36,802 nucleotides of DNA from the NCBI GenBank assembly GCA_037445875.1, contig JBBIJR010000033.1:1-36802 (forward strand), written 5' to 3'. The position numbers and the translations under genes are program-made. This DNA comes from JBBIJR01 sp037445875 (GTDB taxonomy: Bacteria > CLD3 > SB21). Below, piece after piece: positions 22,192 through 30,284 of this stretch. The notes below the pieces were generated by a model, which saw only the letters and a program-made list of their open reading frames with translations, had not been told where the DNA came from and did no database searches. Position 1 is the stretch's first letter, and each line of letters opens with the position of its first letter.

Positions 22192-24189
22192 TTACTTGAT
22201 CATCAGCATCTTCTTTGTCAACGAGCGGTCGGCCGCCTCGAGACGGTAGAAGTACACACCCGAACTGACGGCGCGTCCGCGATTGTCGAGGCCGTTCCAC
22301 TCGACGGAACGCGCCCCCGCCGACTGGCGCCCGTTCACCAGCGTCCTCACCTCCTGCCCGAACACGTTGTACACCTTCAGTACCACGCGTCCGTCCGACG
22401 GCACTTGATAGCGGATGGTGGTCGTCGGATTGAACGGATTCGGATAGTTCTGCTCGAGCGCGAACCGACGGACCGAAGCGCCGTCGCTGCCGATCCCCAC
22501 AATGTGCGGCGTCTGCTCGCCCTTGGCGCAGTTCATGACCTCCTTCGTGAGATCGTTCTGCACGAACGCAGAAGTGAAGATCATCGTATCCGCCCAGACG
22601 GAATTGATCCAGTAGTCGAACTCGAACACCTGCGTGCCCACGACGTTCTCTACGGGCGTGCCGCTCGAATTCGGATAGGCGCGTCGAAACACGTCGTAGT
22701 GATGCGGCTCGCCGTTGGTGCCGGTATAATCGATCTGACGCTCGATAGCATGTACGCGGAGGTAGTAACTTCCCTCCGGCATCGGTGACAGAATGTTCAC
22801 CGTCACGATCGCGTGCATACTGTCAGCCACGGTACGGGAATTGACGACCGCCATCGTCATCGGAGTGGCAATGTCCATGCGATCCGTGTACGGATTGAGC
22901 AGATTGTTGTACGTACTGTACGGATATTCCGGATAGCTCACGCCGTCCATGATGACCGTCGGGGCGGCGTTGACCCCGTAGTAGTAGCGTCGGTCGTACG
23001 ACTGGGTCGGGTTGTGCTGATACATGGGATCGTCACCCGGAGCGGGCCATCCGACGTGGTACTTGATGGCCACCACACTGTCCCAGCGTTCGTCGACAAA
23101 GAGATCGATCGTCGGGTTCTGTGTGGCACACGGCGGACAGGTGGAACTGGTCCACTCTTCGAGCAGCATGTGGCGCATCGCGCCGGTGAGCAGCAGCGAG
23201 TACTGGTTCAGCGTGTCGTTCGACGGATTGCCATCGGATCCGAGGCTGCTGTAGGCCATCAGGTTTGTCGGTTCGCCCAGATTAACGGTGAGGGAATCGA
23301 ACGTAACATCCACGGTCTGGCCCGCATTCAACGACGCGACCGATTTCGTACTCGAGTAGGCGGACGGCGAAGCTTGCAGCGTCACGTCGAAGGCAGTGCC
23401 GATGTCCGAACTGCCGATATTGACCAGCCGGACCACCGGCTGAAGCGTGCGGTTGGCGCCGCCGATCGTGTACGACGTGTCGGCAGGCAGGTTGACGATG
23501 GAAATCGGCTGCACATCATGGGCGACCTGTGTCCCCACCGAGACATTATCGATGTACAGGTTGTTCCCATACGCGTTGTAGGTCACAAAAACGAACCGAA
23601 CCGTCGAGAAGCCGCTCAACCCGTAGTTGAACGTTAACCATTGCGACGGCGTCGGCACGAACGGGTCCGTAGTGGGCGGAGCCGTCATGAGCGTCCCGCC
23701 GCCGCGCCGGAAGAGCACGTAGCTCCACGTCACACCGCCATCGTCGGACATCAGCACGGCGAGACTGTCAATGTAGGCGGTCGTGTACTGAGCATAGGCC
23801 CAGTCAAACTTGAACGTGTCGCCGGTCGCCACGGCATACACGGGCGTAAACAGACTGTCCCGGTGACCGGTTGAACTGTAGGAAAAAAAATCAATGCGCG
23901 TGGACTTCGTTCCTCCGAAACGCGGGCCGTTGGCGCCGTCGTAGTGTTCGAACGTGATGCTGCCGGCGTTCGGGTTGACGATACTCCACCCGGCCGGCGG
24001 GAAGTCGCCCTCGAACTGCTCCACGCTGAAGCCTTCGACGGACAACGACGGATGCGTCCGAAATTCCGAGGACACGTTATCCACCCTTTCGTCGCTAAGC
24101 ACGGCTTTGTCTCCCTGTTGAACGGCAAATGCAAGCCCGACAAGAATGGCAAAGGCCCCCATAAGCAGACCGTAACGATACTGTGTCAT
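22192..24189 (-). CDS. Omp28-like secreted protein with CPPC motif and type IX sorting tail
   Basis: 665 aa from the ATG at 24189, preceded by AAGGAGG at good spacing. An N-terminal signal (YGLLMGAFAILVGLAFA) is followed by a jelly-roll/MAM-like region (FPPAGWSIVNPNAGSITF; LYIDNVSVG, ~60-220), a CARDB-like stretch (~225-335), then an Omp28-type domain with LLEEWTSSTCPPCATQNP (CPPC at about 351-354) and YGVNAAPTVIMDG, a thioredoxin-like cis-Pro segment. The last ~75 residues are a type IX sorting domain (FALEQNYPNPFNPTTTIRYQ ... KKMLMIK). It is thus a surface or extracellular protein with a possible thiol-active fold. Its substrate is unknown. It has its own promoter (24259-24288). Confidence 0.87.
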   Translation of the reverse strand: MTQYRYGLLMGAFAILVGLAFAVQQGDKAVLSDERVDNVSSEFRTHPSLSVEGFSVEQFEGDFPPAGWSIVNPNAGSITFEHYDGANGPRFGGTKSTRIDFFSYSSTGHRDSLFTPVYAVATGDTFKFDWAYAQYTTAYIDSLAVLMSDDGGVTWSYVLFRRGGGTLMTAPPTTDPFVPTPSQWLTFNYGLSGFSTVRFVFVTYNAYGNNLYIDNVSVGTQVAHDVQPISIVNLPADTSYTIGGANRTLQPVVRLVNIGSSDIGTAFDVTLQASPSAYSSTKSVASLNAGQTVDVTFDSLTVNLGEPTNLMAYSSLGSDGNPSNDTLNQYSLLLTGAMRHMLLEEWTSSTCPPCATQNPTIDLFVDERWDSVVAIKYHVGWPAPGDDPMYQHNPTQSYDRRYYYGVNAAPTVIMDGVSYPEYPYSTYNNLLNPYTDRMDIATPMTMAVVNSRTVADSMHAIVTVNILSPMPEGSYYLRVHAIERQIDYTGTNGEPHHYDVFRRAYPNSSGTPVENVVGTQVFEFDYWINSVWADTMIFTSAFVQNDLTKEVMNCAKGEQTPHIVGIGSDGASVRRFALEQNYPNPFNPTTTIRYQVPSDGRVVLKVYNVFGQEVRTLVNGRQSAGARSVEWNGLDNRGRAVSSGVYFYRLEAADRSLTKKMLMIK

Positions 24190-24258
24190 ATGAACCTCCT
24201 TCCGACTATTGCTGAATGCCCCCATCTCAGGACCGGTCTAAATCGAGAACGGTATCTA

Positions 24259-24288
24259 ATTATAGCAATTCAAGATCAACAATTCCAA
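24259..24288 (-). promoter_or_regulatory. Sigma-70-like promoter for the Omp28-like gene
   Basis: On the minus strand TTGGAA (24283-24288) and a perfect TATAAT (24259-24264) are separated by 18 bases. They lie in the AT-rich space between the SDR stop (24310) and the ATG at 24189, giving a leader of about 60 nt. Confidence 0.55.
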
Positions 24289-24309
24289 AAGAAAAATCTG
24301 GATGCCTGT

Positions 24310-25083
24310 TCACGGTTTTCGAAAGACCATGCTCGCCGACGCCTGGTGGGTGGGGAACACGATCGTCTCAGCAATGTTGACGTGCTCGGGCCTCGAGGCG
24401 ATGAAAACGATCACCTCGGCGATGTCCCGACCGGTGAGAGGCACGATCTTCTCGTACACCTTCTTCGCCCTCGCTGCGTCCCCTTTGAAGCGGACCATGC
24501 TGAACTCCGTCTCGACCAGACCGGGATCCACCGTGCTGACTTTGATCGGCGTATCCACCAGGTCGATCCGCATGCCTTTCGTAAGGGCGTCCACGGCATG
24601 CTTGGTGGCACAATAGACGTTGCCGCCCGGATAAACCTCGTGGCCGGCGATCGAGCCGATATTGATAATATGACCCCGGCCTCGTTTGACCATTCCGGGA
24701 ATCACCGTGCGGCTCACGTACAACAGGCCTTTGACATTCGTGTCGATCATTTCTTCCCAATCCTCGATCCGGCCCTCGTGCAGTTTGTCCAACCCGCGTC
24801 CGAGACCGGCATTATTGACGAGTACGTCGATCGCTTTCCACGCTGGCGGAAGATCGTCCATAAACGACTGAACGTCTTTTTGTTTTCTGACATCGAACGC
24901 GTGGATATGGGTCTCCGTGCTGTGCTGTTCTTTCAGTACGCGTGCGAGCTTTTCGAGACGCTCCTTCCGGCGGGCCGTCAGGATCAAGCGCGCGCCGGCT
25001 CTAGCCATCGCAACGGCGGTCGCCTCCCCGATTCCGCTGCTGGCTCCGGTGATGAGTACTATACGATCTTGCAATGATGACAT
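24310..25083 (-). CDS. YdfG-like short-chain dehydrogenase
   Basis: 257 aa from the ATG at 25083, chosen because GGGAGG lies 6 bases upstream; the longer frame adds 16 poorly conserved residues. Classical SDR: cofactor loop TGASSGIGEATA, Arg pair in LTARRKERLEKLA pointing to NADP(H), VLVNNAGLGRGLDKLHEG, catalytic Ser in NIGSIAGHEVYPGG, and YCATK with the catalytic Tyr and Lys. The pattern EDWEEMIDTNVKGLLYVSR, GRGHIINIG and VETEFSMVRFKGD closely follows E. coli YdfG (3-hydroxy acid / malonic semialdehyde / serine dehydrogenase). The likely role is NADP-dependent oxidation of small hydroxy acids or reduction of toxic semialdehydes in the cytosol. It is divergent from the SRPBCC gene. Confidence 0.9.
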   Translation of the reverse strand: MSSLQDRIVLITGASSGIGEATAVAMARAGARLILTARRKERLEKLARVLKEQHSTETHIHAFDVRKQKDVQSFMDDLPPAWKAIDVLVNNAGLGRGLDKLHEGRIEDWEEMIDTNVKGLLYVSRTVIPGMVKRGRGHIINIGSIAGHEVYPGGNVYCATKHAVDALTKGMRIDLVDTPIKVSTVDPGLVETEFSMVRFKGDAARAKKVYEKIVPLTGRDIAEVIVFIASRPEHVNIAETIVFPTHQASASMVFRKP

Positions 25084-25278
25084 AAGGAACCTCCCGACGC
25101 TGGGCGTCTCAAAGATTGGGATATTCGCCATCGCGACACGGAATTCTTGTTGGGCGCACTCCTTGCAGCGGCGTCGATTCCGGGCCGGTGTTGGAATTCG
25201 GCATCCTTGACAGGCAGGTTGTCGAACATTAAGTTATAGATAATCATCGCGTCTCTAAAAGCGAATCTCCTTCGAAAC

Positions 25279-25764
25279 ATGCCGCAGTTCGTGACCGTAC
25301 AGGAGGTGCGGCGGGGACGTTTCGATGTCTTCGCCTATATCATCGATCTCTCCAAATGGACCTCGTTTAAGGCGTTCGGCCCGCTGCCGGGCATTGCCGA
25401 TGCGTCGCTGCCGGAAGGGCAGCGCATGGGATCCGGCGCTCGTGTCTGTGTTCACAACACGGATGGGAGCATTCACCACGAAATCGTAATTGCGTTCGAG
25501 CCGGGACGATTCTATGGTGTCCGCATGGAGCTTTCGCCTCCAGCCTCTCTACTCATGGACCGGATCGAGGAGTACGTTGACCTCGCCGATACGCCAGGCG
25601 GCGGGACAAGAATGACCCGCACCTTCATCGTCACACCACGCTCCCGGTTTACTGTTCCCCTGGTTTGGATCATTACCCGTTGGCTCCTGCGCCGCGCCGT
25701 TTTCCGTCACAACGACCGGGTGGCCGAGGAACTCGAGGGCAGACTTGAAAGGCCTACGGCTTAG
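25279..25764 (+). CDS. SRPBCC (START-like) superfamily protein
   Basis: 161 aa. The pattern of a first strand (VQEVRRGRFDVFAYIIDL), a helix-turn KWTSFKAFGPLPGI, RMGSGARVCVHNTDG, HHEIVIAFEPGRFYGVRME, EEYVDLADTPGGGTRMTRTF and a long C-terminal helix (WLLRRAVFRHNDRVAEELE) fits polyketide-cyclase / ligand-binding helix-grip proteins. The ligand is unknown. Its stop codon overlaps, tail to tail by 4 bp, the end of the PepSY-type gene at 25761, leaving no room for a terminator. Confidence 0.7.
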   Translation: MPQFVTVQEVRRGRFDVFAYIIDLSKWTSFKAFGPLPGIADASLPEGQRMGSGARVCVHNTDGSIHHEIVIAFEPGRFYGVRMELSPPASLLMDRIEEYVDLADTPGGGTRMTRTFIVTPRSRFTVPLVWIITRWLLRRAVFRHNDRVAEELEGRLERPTA

Positions 25765-26333
25765 CGATAAGCGATCAGCATCAAGATCGGAATGGCCATC
25801 CCAATCAACGTAAGCCACGCCCCACGGCCTGTGAGCCCGTTCTTCCCCTTCAAAATGAATAGCCCTGAAATAGCCAGAAAGGCCAGGGCGACAGCGTAGA
25901 TATCCGAAACATACGTCCATGCTTTTTTCGGCTCATTCAGGTGCAGATAATTGAACGCCCGAACGAGCCAACGCTCCGACACCACCTCATGCACCAGTTC
26001 ACCCGAAGCCAGCCGGACCTCCAGCTTGCTGCCGTCCTCGAGAAACACATGCAGCACATCGGGCGATGGTTGGAAGCTGCTGCGAACGGGAACGCGGAGG
26101 TCCGCACGCTCAACGACCGTACGGACCGCCGCTGCCTCGTCCGTCATTGCGATAGGCTCAATACGGGATTCGATGCGTTCGATGGAGTAGTTCGGGTTCC
26201 AATCCCGTATGTGATTGACGGCCACTCCGGATACAGCAAAAACGATCGTCAGTCCCACCGACAGATAGCCGATGTCGCGGTGAAGGATGGCGTTCCACCG
26301 GTTCACCCGGCGTTTGAGACCGTTCCACGTCAT
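25761..26333 (-). CDS. PepSY-associated transmembrane protein
   Basis: 190 aa with an N-terminal helix (DIGYLSVGLTIVFAVSGVAV) preceded by HRDIG, a periplasmic PepSY-like part (~45-120, SKLEVRLASGELVHE), and C-terminal helices around FLAISGLFILKG and AWLTLIGMAIPILMLIAY. The layout matches short PepSY_TM proteins, which are often found with respiratory or metal-handling genes. His residues in the helices (RDIG, YLHL) could bind heme or metal, but this is inference. It starts 6 bp after the DUF4920 stop, so the two form a transcription unit at the tail of the sulfur gene run. Confidence 0.78.
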   Translation of the reverse strand: MTWNGLKRRVNRWNAILHRDIGYLSVGLTIVFAVSGVAVNHIRDWNPNYSIERIESRIEPIAMTDEAAAVRTVVERADLRVPVRSSFQPSPDVLHVFLEDGSKLEVRLASGELVHEVVSERWLVRAFNYLHLNEPKKAWTYVSDIYAVALAFLAISGLFILKGKNGLTGRGAWLTLIGMAIPILMLIAYR

Positions 26334-26339
26334 GGCCGG

Positions 26340-26807
26340 TCATCTCACGATCGCGCCGGTACCCTTGATCCGGTAGATCTTCATCGGACCGGTTACCGTC
26401 GCGGGGTCAAACGTTTCTCCTTTTTCCTCGGCCTGGTGCTCGAAATGTTTGATCGCGTCCTCTTTGGTAAGGTCGATTGCCTCGAGGGTACCCTCGGCGC
26501 GCGCCGTCTTGCCGCGAAGTTCCATGGGGAACACGATCACGCCGTCGTCGACTTTGACGCGCATTTTTTCGAAAGGCCGGTCACCGGCCAGTTCGATCCA
26601 ACAGCCGCGCTTGGCGCAGACATCGACGACCTTTCCTTCGACGGCAACCGTCTTGCCGACAAAAGTCGAAGCGTTATCGAGCAGCGAGGATATACTGACC
26701 AACTCGGTGGACACCACTCCTTTCCCATAGACTTGTTCGGTTCCTTTGTCCTGGGCCGATGCCGAAACCGATAATGCAGCGAGACAGAGAAATACAGCCG
26801 TTTTCAT
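26340..26807 (-). CDS. Secreted DUF4920 protein
   Basis: 155 aa with a signal peptide (MKTAVFLCLAALSVSASAQ). The core (STFVGKTVAVEGKVVDVCAK, GCWIEL, MRVKVDDGVIVFPMELRGKT, ARAEGTLE) matches DUF4920, whose VCxxxGCW motif with two conserved cysteines suggests metal or redox binding in the periplasm. GGAG lies 9 bases upstream of the ATG. It is separated from the rhodanese gene by 134 bp holding a small dyad (26853-26868), so it may have its own promoter. Confidence 0.82.
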   Translation of the reverse strand: MKTAVFLCLAALSVSASAQDKGTEQVYGKGVVSTELVSISSLLDNASTFVGKTVAVEGKVVDVCAKRGCWIELAGDRPFEKMRVKVDDGVIVFPMELRGKTARAEGTLEAIDLTKEDAIKHFEHQAEEKGETFDPATVTGPMKIYRIKGTGAIVR

Positions 26808-26852
26808 GAGTCATGCTCCGTACATTGTGCAATTGGAAACAAAGCGGTCATA

Positions 26853-26868
26853 GGTACGAAAACGTACC
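26853..26868. promoter_or_regulatory. Perfect dyad upstream of DUF4920
   Basis: GGTACG-AAAA-CGTACC, perfect 6-bp arms, 46-61 bp upstream of the DUF4920 start codon. It could be an operator for the DUF4920/PepSY pair or a small hairpin ending the upstream operon. No U-tract follows. Confidence 0.35.
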
Positions 26869-26941
26869 GAGAAGGTCAACAGGGAACGGTGAACAGCAAC
26901 AATTGCCGGCAAGCAGCAATCAGTAAACGGGCTCCTGTATC

Positions 26942-27592
26942 TCAGCACCCCTCTTTCTTCTTCTTTCCTTTACCGGTCGGAATCTGCTGCGACTTCGTCT
27001 CCAATTTGGGTATGGGCCGCCGCACCGGCGCCGCGGCCTCCCCGATGCCTGACTGTGGTGACCCGCCGAAGAACTGACTGACGTATTTCATTTTCTCAAA
27101 AGAGGCCTGCCGGTCGTTGCTCGGATTCTCCGGAATGCGGGGAAAAAGAATCCTGTCCTTCCATTCCTCCATGCCCCCCGTAAGCATATAGACTCCCTTG
27201 TATCCCCGCGCTTTCAGGAGAAACCACGCCTGCGCGGAGTGGATGCCTCCTCCGGAATACAGGACGATCTTCTCGTTGCGCAGCAACGGGTAAGACTCGA
27301 GGGCGGCGAGGGGAACGTGTTCCGACGACGGAATCGCGTACTCGGCGAATTCCTTCCCGTCGCGCAAATCGAGCAATCGGTAGTCCATCCGGCCCTGGAT
27401 GATCCAGTCGGCCAGTTCCTCCACGCTCACGTGGTCCAATTCTTTCTCGACGATCAGGGCCAGTTCCTGCGGATCGATCGTCACGCGTTGTCCGTTGCCC
27501 GGTCCGCCGGCGGCCAGTGCGAGAAGCCCCAATACGATGGCGGCGCCGCCGAGGCGCTGGTTGAGGGTCAGCTTCGCCAGAAGGGAACGCAT
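26942..27592 (-). CDS. Membrane-anchored rhodanese with active-site Cys replaced by Ser and a single C-terminal Cys
   Basis: 216 aa from the ATG at 27590-27592, one base after the YeeE-like stop. An N-terminal hydrophobic anchor (LGGAAIVLGLLALAAGG) puts the rest in the periplasm. The rhodanese domain (about 50-150) shows RLLDLRDGKEFAEYAIPSS and the catalytic loop region VLYSGGGIHSAQAWFLL, then GVYMLTGGMEEWKD. The catalytic Cys of the usual YC..G.RS motif is Ser here. The protein has only one cysteine, its last residue, at the end of a flexible basic tail (GKGKKKKEGC). Sulfur transfer by the classical mechanism is therefore unlikely. It may bind sulfur compounds or use the terminal Cys instead. 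It is the last gene of the tight psr-yeeE run. Confidence 0.85.
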   Translation of the reverse strand: MRSLLAKLTLNQRLGGAAIVLGLLALAAGGPGNGQRVTIDPQELALIVEKELDHVSVEELADWIIQGRMDYRLLDLRDGKEFAEYAIPSSEHVPLAALESYPLLRNEKIVLYSGGGIHSAQAWFLLKARGYKGVYMLTGGMEEWKDRILFPRIPENPSNDRQASFEKMKYVSQFFGGSPQSGIGEAAAPVRRPIPKLETKSQQIPTGKGKKKKEGC

Positions 27593-27593
27593 G

Positions 27594-28187
27594 TCAGACC
27601 TCCGATCGATTGAATTTCTTTTCCGCCCAGGAAGCCGCGGCAAACGCGCCGACGGCCATCAGCACGACCGCGAACACGAGTAAGCCGTACGACACATTCC
27701 ACAGTTCCGGCAGCGTCACCGCGCCCATCGGCGTGCTCTCGTAGAAGGACTGGATGGAAGGAAACGCCTCGCCAAACGCAAGAATGCCCGCTGCTACCCC
27801 GATCAGATACACCAGACCGTCGATGCGGCCGGTGGCGGTTGCGACGGCCGAAGTGCCCGGGCAGTAACCCCCGATCACGAAACCGACGCCGAGGATCAGA
27901 CCGCCCACGATCATCGGGACGAGATACGTAGGGTTGACGAACACCAGACTCAGATCCAGCCACCCGAACGCGGCGAAGAAGAACACGCCCAACATAGCCG
28001 TGACGATGGCGCTGAACATCACTTTCAACACGCTCATGTCGGTGAAGTAGAACTGCGCGGCGAGTTTGCGGCCGCTGCCGAAGCCGGCGCGCTCAAGGAA
28101 GAAACCGAATCCGATCCCGATGAGGAACGCAACCACCAGGCTGATTTCTTCTCCGAAAAAACCATACTTATAAAGCGGTAGATTCAT
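27594..28187 (-). CDS. YeeE/YedE-family sulfur transporter half (DUF6691-like)
   Basis: 197 aa. The ATG at 28185-28187 overlaps the upstream stop as ATGA and has GGAGG ~8 bases before it, so it is preferred to the ATG two codons earlier. About five membrane helices. Diagnostic motifs are GFGFFLERAGFGSGRKLAAQ and VIGGYCPGTSAVATATG; the Cys in GGYCPG corresponds to a conserved cysteine of YeeE-type thiosulfate importers, in which thiols relay the substrate. It pairs with the half-transporter encoded just upstream. The predicted role is uptake of thiosulfate or another sulfur compound into the cytoplasm. Confidence 0.88.
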   Translation of the reverse strand: MNLPLYKYGFFGEEISLVVAFLIGIGFGFFLERAGFGSGRKLAAQFYFTDMSVLKVMFSAIVTAMLGVFFFAAFGWLDLSLVFVNPTYLVPMIVGGLILGVGFVIGGYCPGTSAVATATGRIDGLVYLIGVAAGILAFGEAFPSIQSFYESTPMGAVTLPELWNVSYGLLVFAVVLMAVGAFAAASWAEKKFNRSEV

Positions 28188-28753
28188 GTCCATTGCCTCC
28201 GCATGAAATAGGCAAACGCATACGCGCCCGCAAAGACCATCAGCATGAACGCCCAGCTGCCCACGTTGAGGATGGCGCCGCCGGTGAGGGCCTGTCCGCT
28301 CGTACAGCCGCGGGCGAGTTTGGCCCCGATACCCATGAGCGCGCCGCCCGCGAAGGCGAAGACCAGACGCGAGCGAGCGGAAATGCGGGGCCCCTTTTCG
28401 ATCGTTTTTCTTACGCGTCCCGCCAGCGCACCGGAGACGAAGCCTCCCACCAGTAGGCCGAGCACTTCAAAGACCAGCCAGTCTTTGAACGGACTGCGTG
28501 AATCGTCCCCGAGGTACTCGGCATAGAAAGGATTGGTCGAGGCATGGTCGGGCGCGGCGGCGCTCACGCCGACCGAGACGACCGTGGAAAACGCCCCCGA
28601 GGCGCCGAGTCCCCGCCCCATGACGAGGTACGACAGCAACAAGACAAGACCCAGGCCTATACCCGCCAGATACGGGTTCCAGTACGGCTTGGGCTGCGCG
28701 TGCTCGAGCCGATCGTCCGCGGCTTCCTGTTCGATTACTTCGGTATCTATCAT
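28184..28753 (-). CDS. YeeE/YedE-family sulfur transporter half
   Basis: 189 aa from the ATG at 28753, which has AAGGAG at 7 bases; the longer frame would overlap the psrC-like gene. About four or five helices (AGIGLGLVLLLSYLVMG, FEVLGLLVGGFVSGAL, LVFAFAGGALMGIGA, FMLMVFAGAYAFAYF). The motif LARGCTSGQALTGGA carries the conserved Cys of the family. The N-terminal ~25 residues are acidic and cytoplasmic. It overlaps the second half-transporter by 4 bp, which argues for a 1:1 complex. Confidence 0.88.
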   Translation of the reverse strand: MIDTEVIEQEAADDRLEHAQPKPYWNPYLAGIGLGLVLLLSYLVMGRGLGASGAFSTVVSVGVSAAAPDHASTNPFYAEYLGDDSRSPFKDWLVFEVLGLLVGGFVSGALAGRVRKTIEKGPRISARSRLVFAFAGGALMGIGAKLARGCTSGQALTGGAILNVGSWAFMLMVFAGAYAFAYFMRRQWT

Positions 28754-28772
28754 CGTCCACTCCTTGGATGAA

Positions 28773-29723
28773 TCAAAACGACATCGCCGGTTGGGCCCAA
28801 TGGCTGTACTGTCCGGCATATACAATGACGAAGCGCAGGATCACCCCACCGGCCATAACGAGGATCGGGGCCACGGGCGTATGGCGGATCTTGTGATTGA
28901 CGGCCAGCAACTGAATGATCAGAGGTATCACGATGCCCAGCAGTACCACGAAAATCCAGAACACGGCTGCGTAAGGACCGCTCAGGATCAGAAAGACGGC
29001 CTCCTGCTGCGCGCGTGCAGAGGACAACATGCCGACGATGAAAAGCGCCAGTACGAGCAGCTCGAAGGTGAGGAACGCGTTGTCCGCGCGGGCGGAGGCG
29101 ACCCGCTCGACCTTGTCCGTACTGATCAAATGCACCAGCGCCGCGGCGGAGGACAAGCCGCTGGTCAGGAACAGCACCCACAGCATCGAGTTGTTCCACA
29201 GAGGACGCGCCGCCAGTCCGCTGAGCAGAACGCCGGTGTACATCCCGAGCACCGCACCCACGATCATGTTCCAGATCCCGATATTCTTGATGAGGTAGGG
29301 ATGTCGGTTGATCCAATCGGAGAACCGGTCGAACACGCGGATGCGATTGCGAAACGGCTCCGGTATGCTGACGAGCGTGTTGAGCAGGAGCATCGGATAT
29401 ACGAGTACGAGAATCCACGCGCCCCAGGACATCGGCGAGGTGATCTCGAACGTCGTATAAAGCCGCCACACGTGAAGTTTGTACTCGAGGTCGAGGAACA
29501 GCGCGAACATGCCGAGGCTCAAAAAGATCAGACTCAGGTGCGGGAGGTAGAAGCTCGAGAAGTAACTGTGGCGATGGTGTCCCTTGAGCGTGAAGTAACC
29601 GGAAATGATCATGAACCCGGCCACAAGACCGCCGAGGAAGAGATAGACCGGGATCTCCCATCCCCAGATATGCAAGGTGGGGTCGATCATCGGATTGGTT
29701 CGTGAATTCCAGATCTCGTTCAT
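28773..29723 (-). CDS. NrfD/PsrC-type membrane subunit
   Basis: 316 aa, with about eight hydrophobic helices expected for PsrC-type quinone-reactive anchors. It opens with WGWEIPVYLFLGGLVAGFM, the usual NrfD start, and has LGMFALFLDLEYKLHVWRLY, TSPMSWGAWILVLVYP and a C-terminal GGVILRFVIVYAGQ. It has no hemes in known relatives and exchanges electrons between menaquinone and the ferredoxin subunit. It follows the psrB-like gene by 19 bp and precedes the first YeeE-like gene by 19 bp. Confidence 0.9.
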   Translation of the reverse strand: MNEIWNSRTNPMIDPTLHIWGWEIPVYLFLGGLVAGFMIISGYFTLKGHHRHSYFSSFYLPHLSLIFLSLGMFALFLDLEYKLHVWRLYTTFEITSPMSWGAWILVLVYPMLLLNTLVSIPEPFRNRIRVFDRFSDWINRHPYLIKNIGIWNMIVGAVLGMYTGVLLSGLAARPLWNNSMLWVLFLTSGLSSAAALVHLISTDKVERVASARADNAFLTFELLVLALFIVGMLSSARAQQEAVFLILSGPYAAVFWIFVVLLGIVIPLIIQLLAVNHKIRHTPVAPILVMAGGVILRFVIVYAGQYSHWAQPAMSF

Positions 29724-29742
29724 TGACCGGCCTCGTCCGTTT

Positions 29743-30282
29743 CTACGTCAGGTAATACACATGAGGTTTGGTACCGCCCTCCGGTAACAGCGTGTGGTGT
29801 TTTCGTTCCTTCATCAGCCGGCGGACGGTGCTATGCGGGTCGTCGAGATCGCCGAAGTACATGCAGCGCGTCGGACAGACCGCGACGCAAGCCGGCTCGA
29901 GACCTTTTTCCACGCGGTGAATGCAGAACGTGCACTTGTCCGCGTAGCCGTCCGGATGGATGAAGCGCGCGTCGTACGGGCAGGAGGCCACACAGGCCTT
30001 GCAGCCGATGCACCGATCGTGGTCGACCAGCACGACGCCGCCATACTCGTGCACGTGGCTGGCGCCGGTCGGACAGCACGTTACGCACGGCGGGTTCTCG
30101 CAGTGGTTGCAGCGCTCAGACCGGATTTCCATATGAAGGGTCGGGAACTTGCCCTGCACGTCCTGCACGATCCAGTCGCGGTTGAAGCCTTCGGGCACGT
30201 TGTTTTCCGTCTTGCAGGCCACGACGCAGTCCATGCACCCGACGCATTTGGCCGTATCGATGACCATGGCGAGCCGTGCCAT
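29743..30282 (-). CDS. Four-cluster ferredoxin subunit (PsrB/NrfC type)
   Basis: 179 aa, normal size. Four cysteine groups for four [4Fe-4S] clusters are intact: CVGCMDCVVACK, CNHCENPPCVTCCPTGA, CIGCKACVASCPYDAR and CTFCIHRVEKG followed by PACVAVCPTRC. There is no signal peptide; such subunits are co-exported with the Tat-targeted catalytic subunit. GGAGG lies 8 bases upstream, and the start is 2 bp after the catalytic-subunit stop. Confidence 0.95.
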   Translation of the reverse strand: MARLAMVIDTAKCVGCMDCVVACKTENNVPEGFNRDWIVQDVQGKFPTLHMEIRSERCNHCENPPCVTCCPTGASHVHEYGGVVLVDHDRCIGCKACVASCPYDARFIHPDGYADKCTFCIHRVEKGLEPACVAVCPTRCMYFGDLDDPHSTVRRLMKERKHHTLLPEGGTKPHVYYLT

Positions 30283-30284
30283 GA

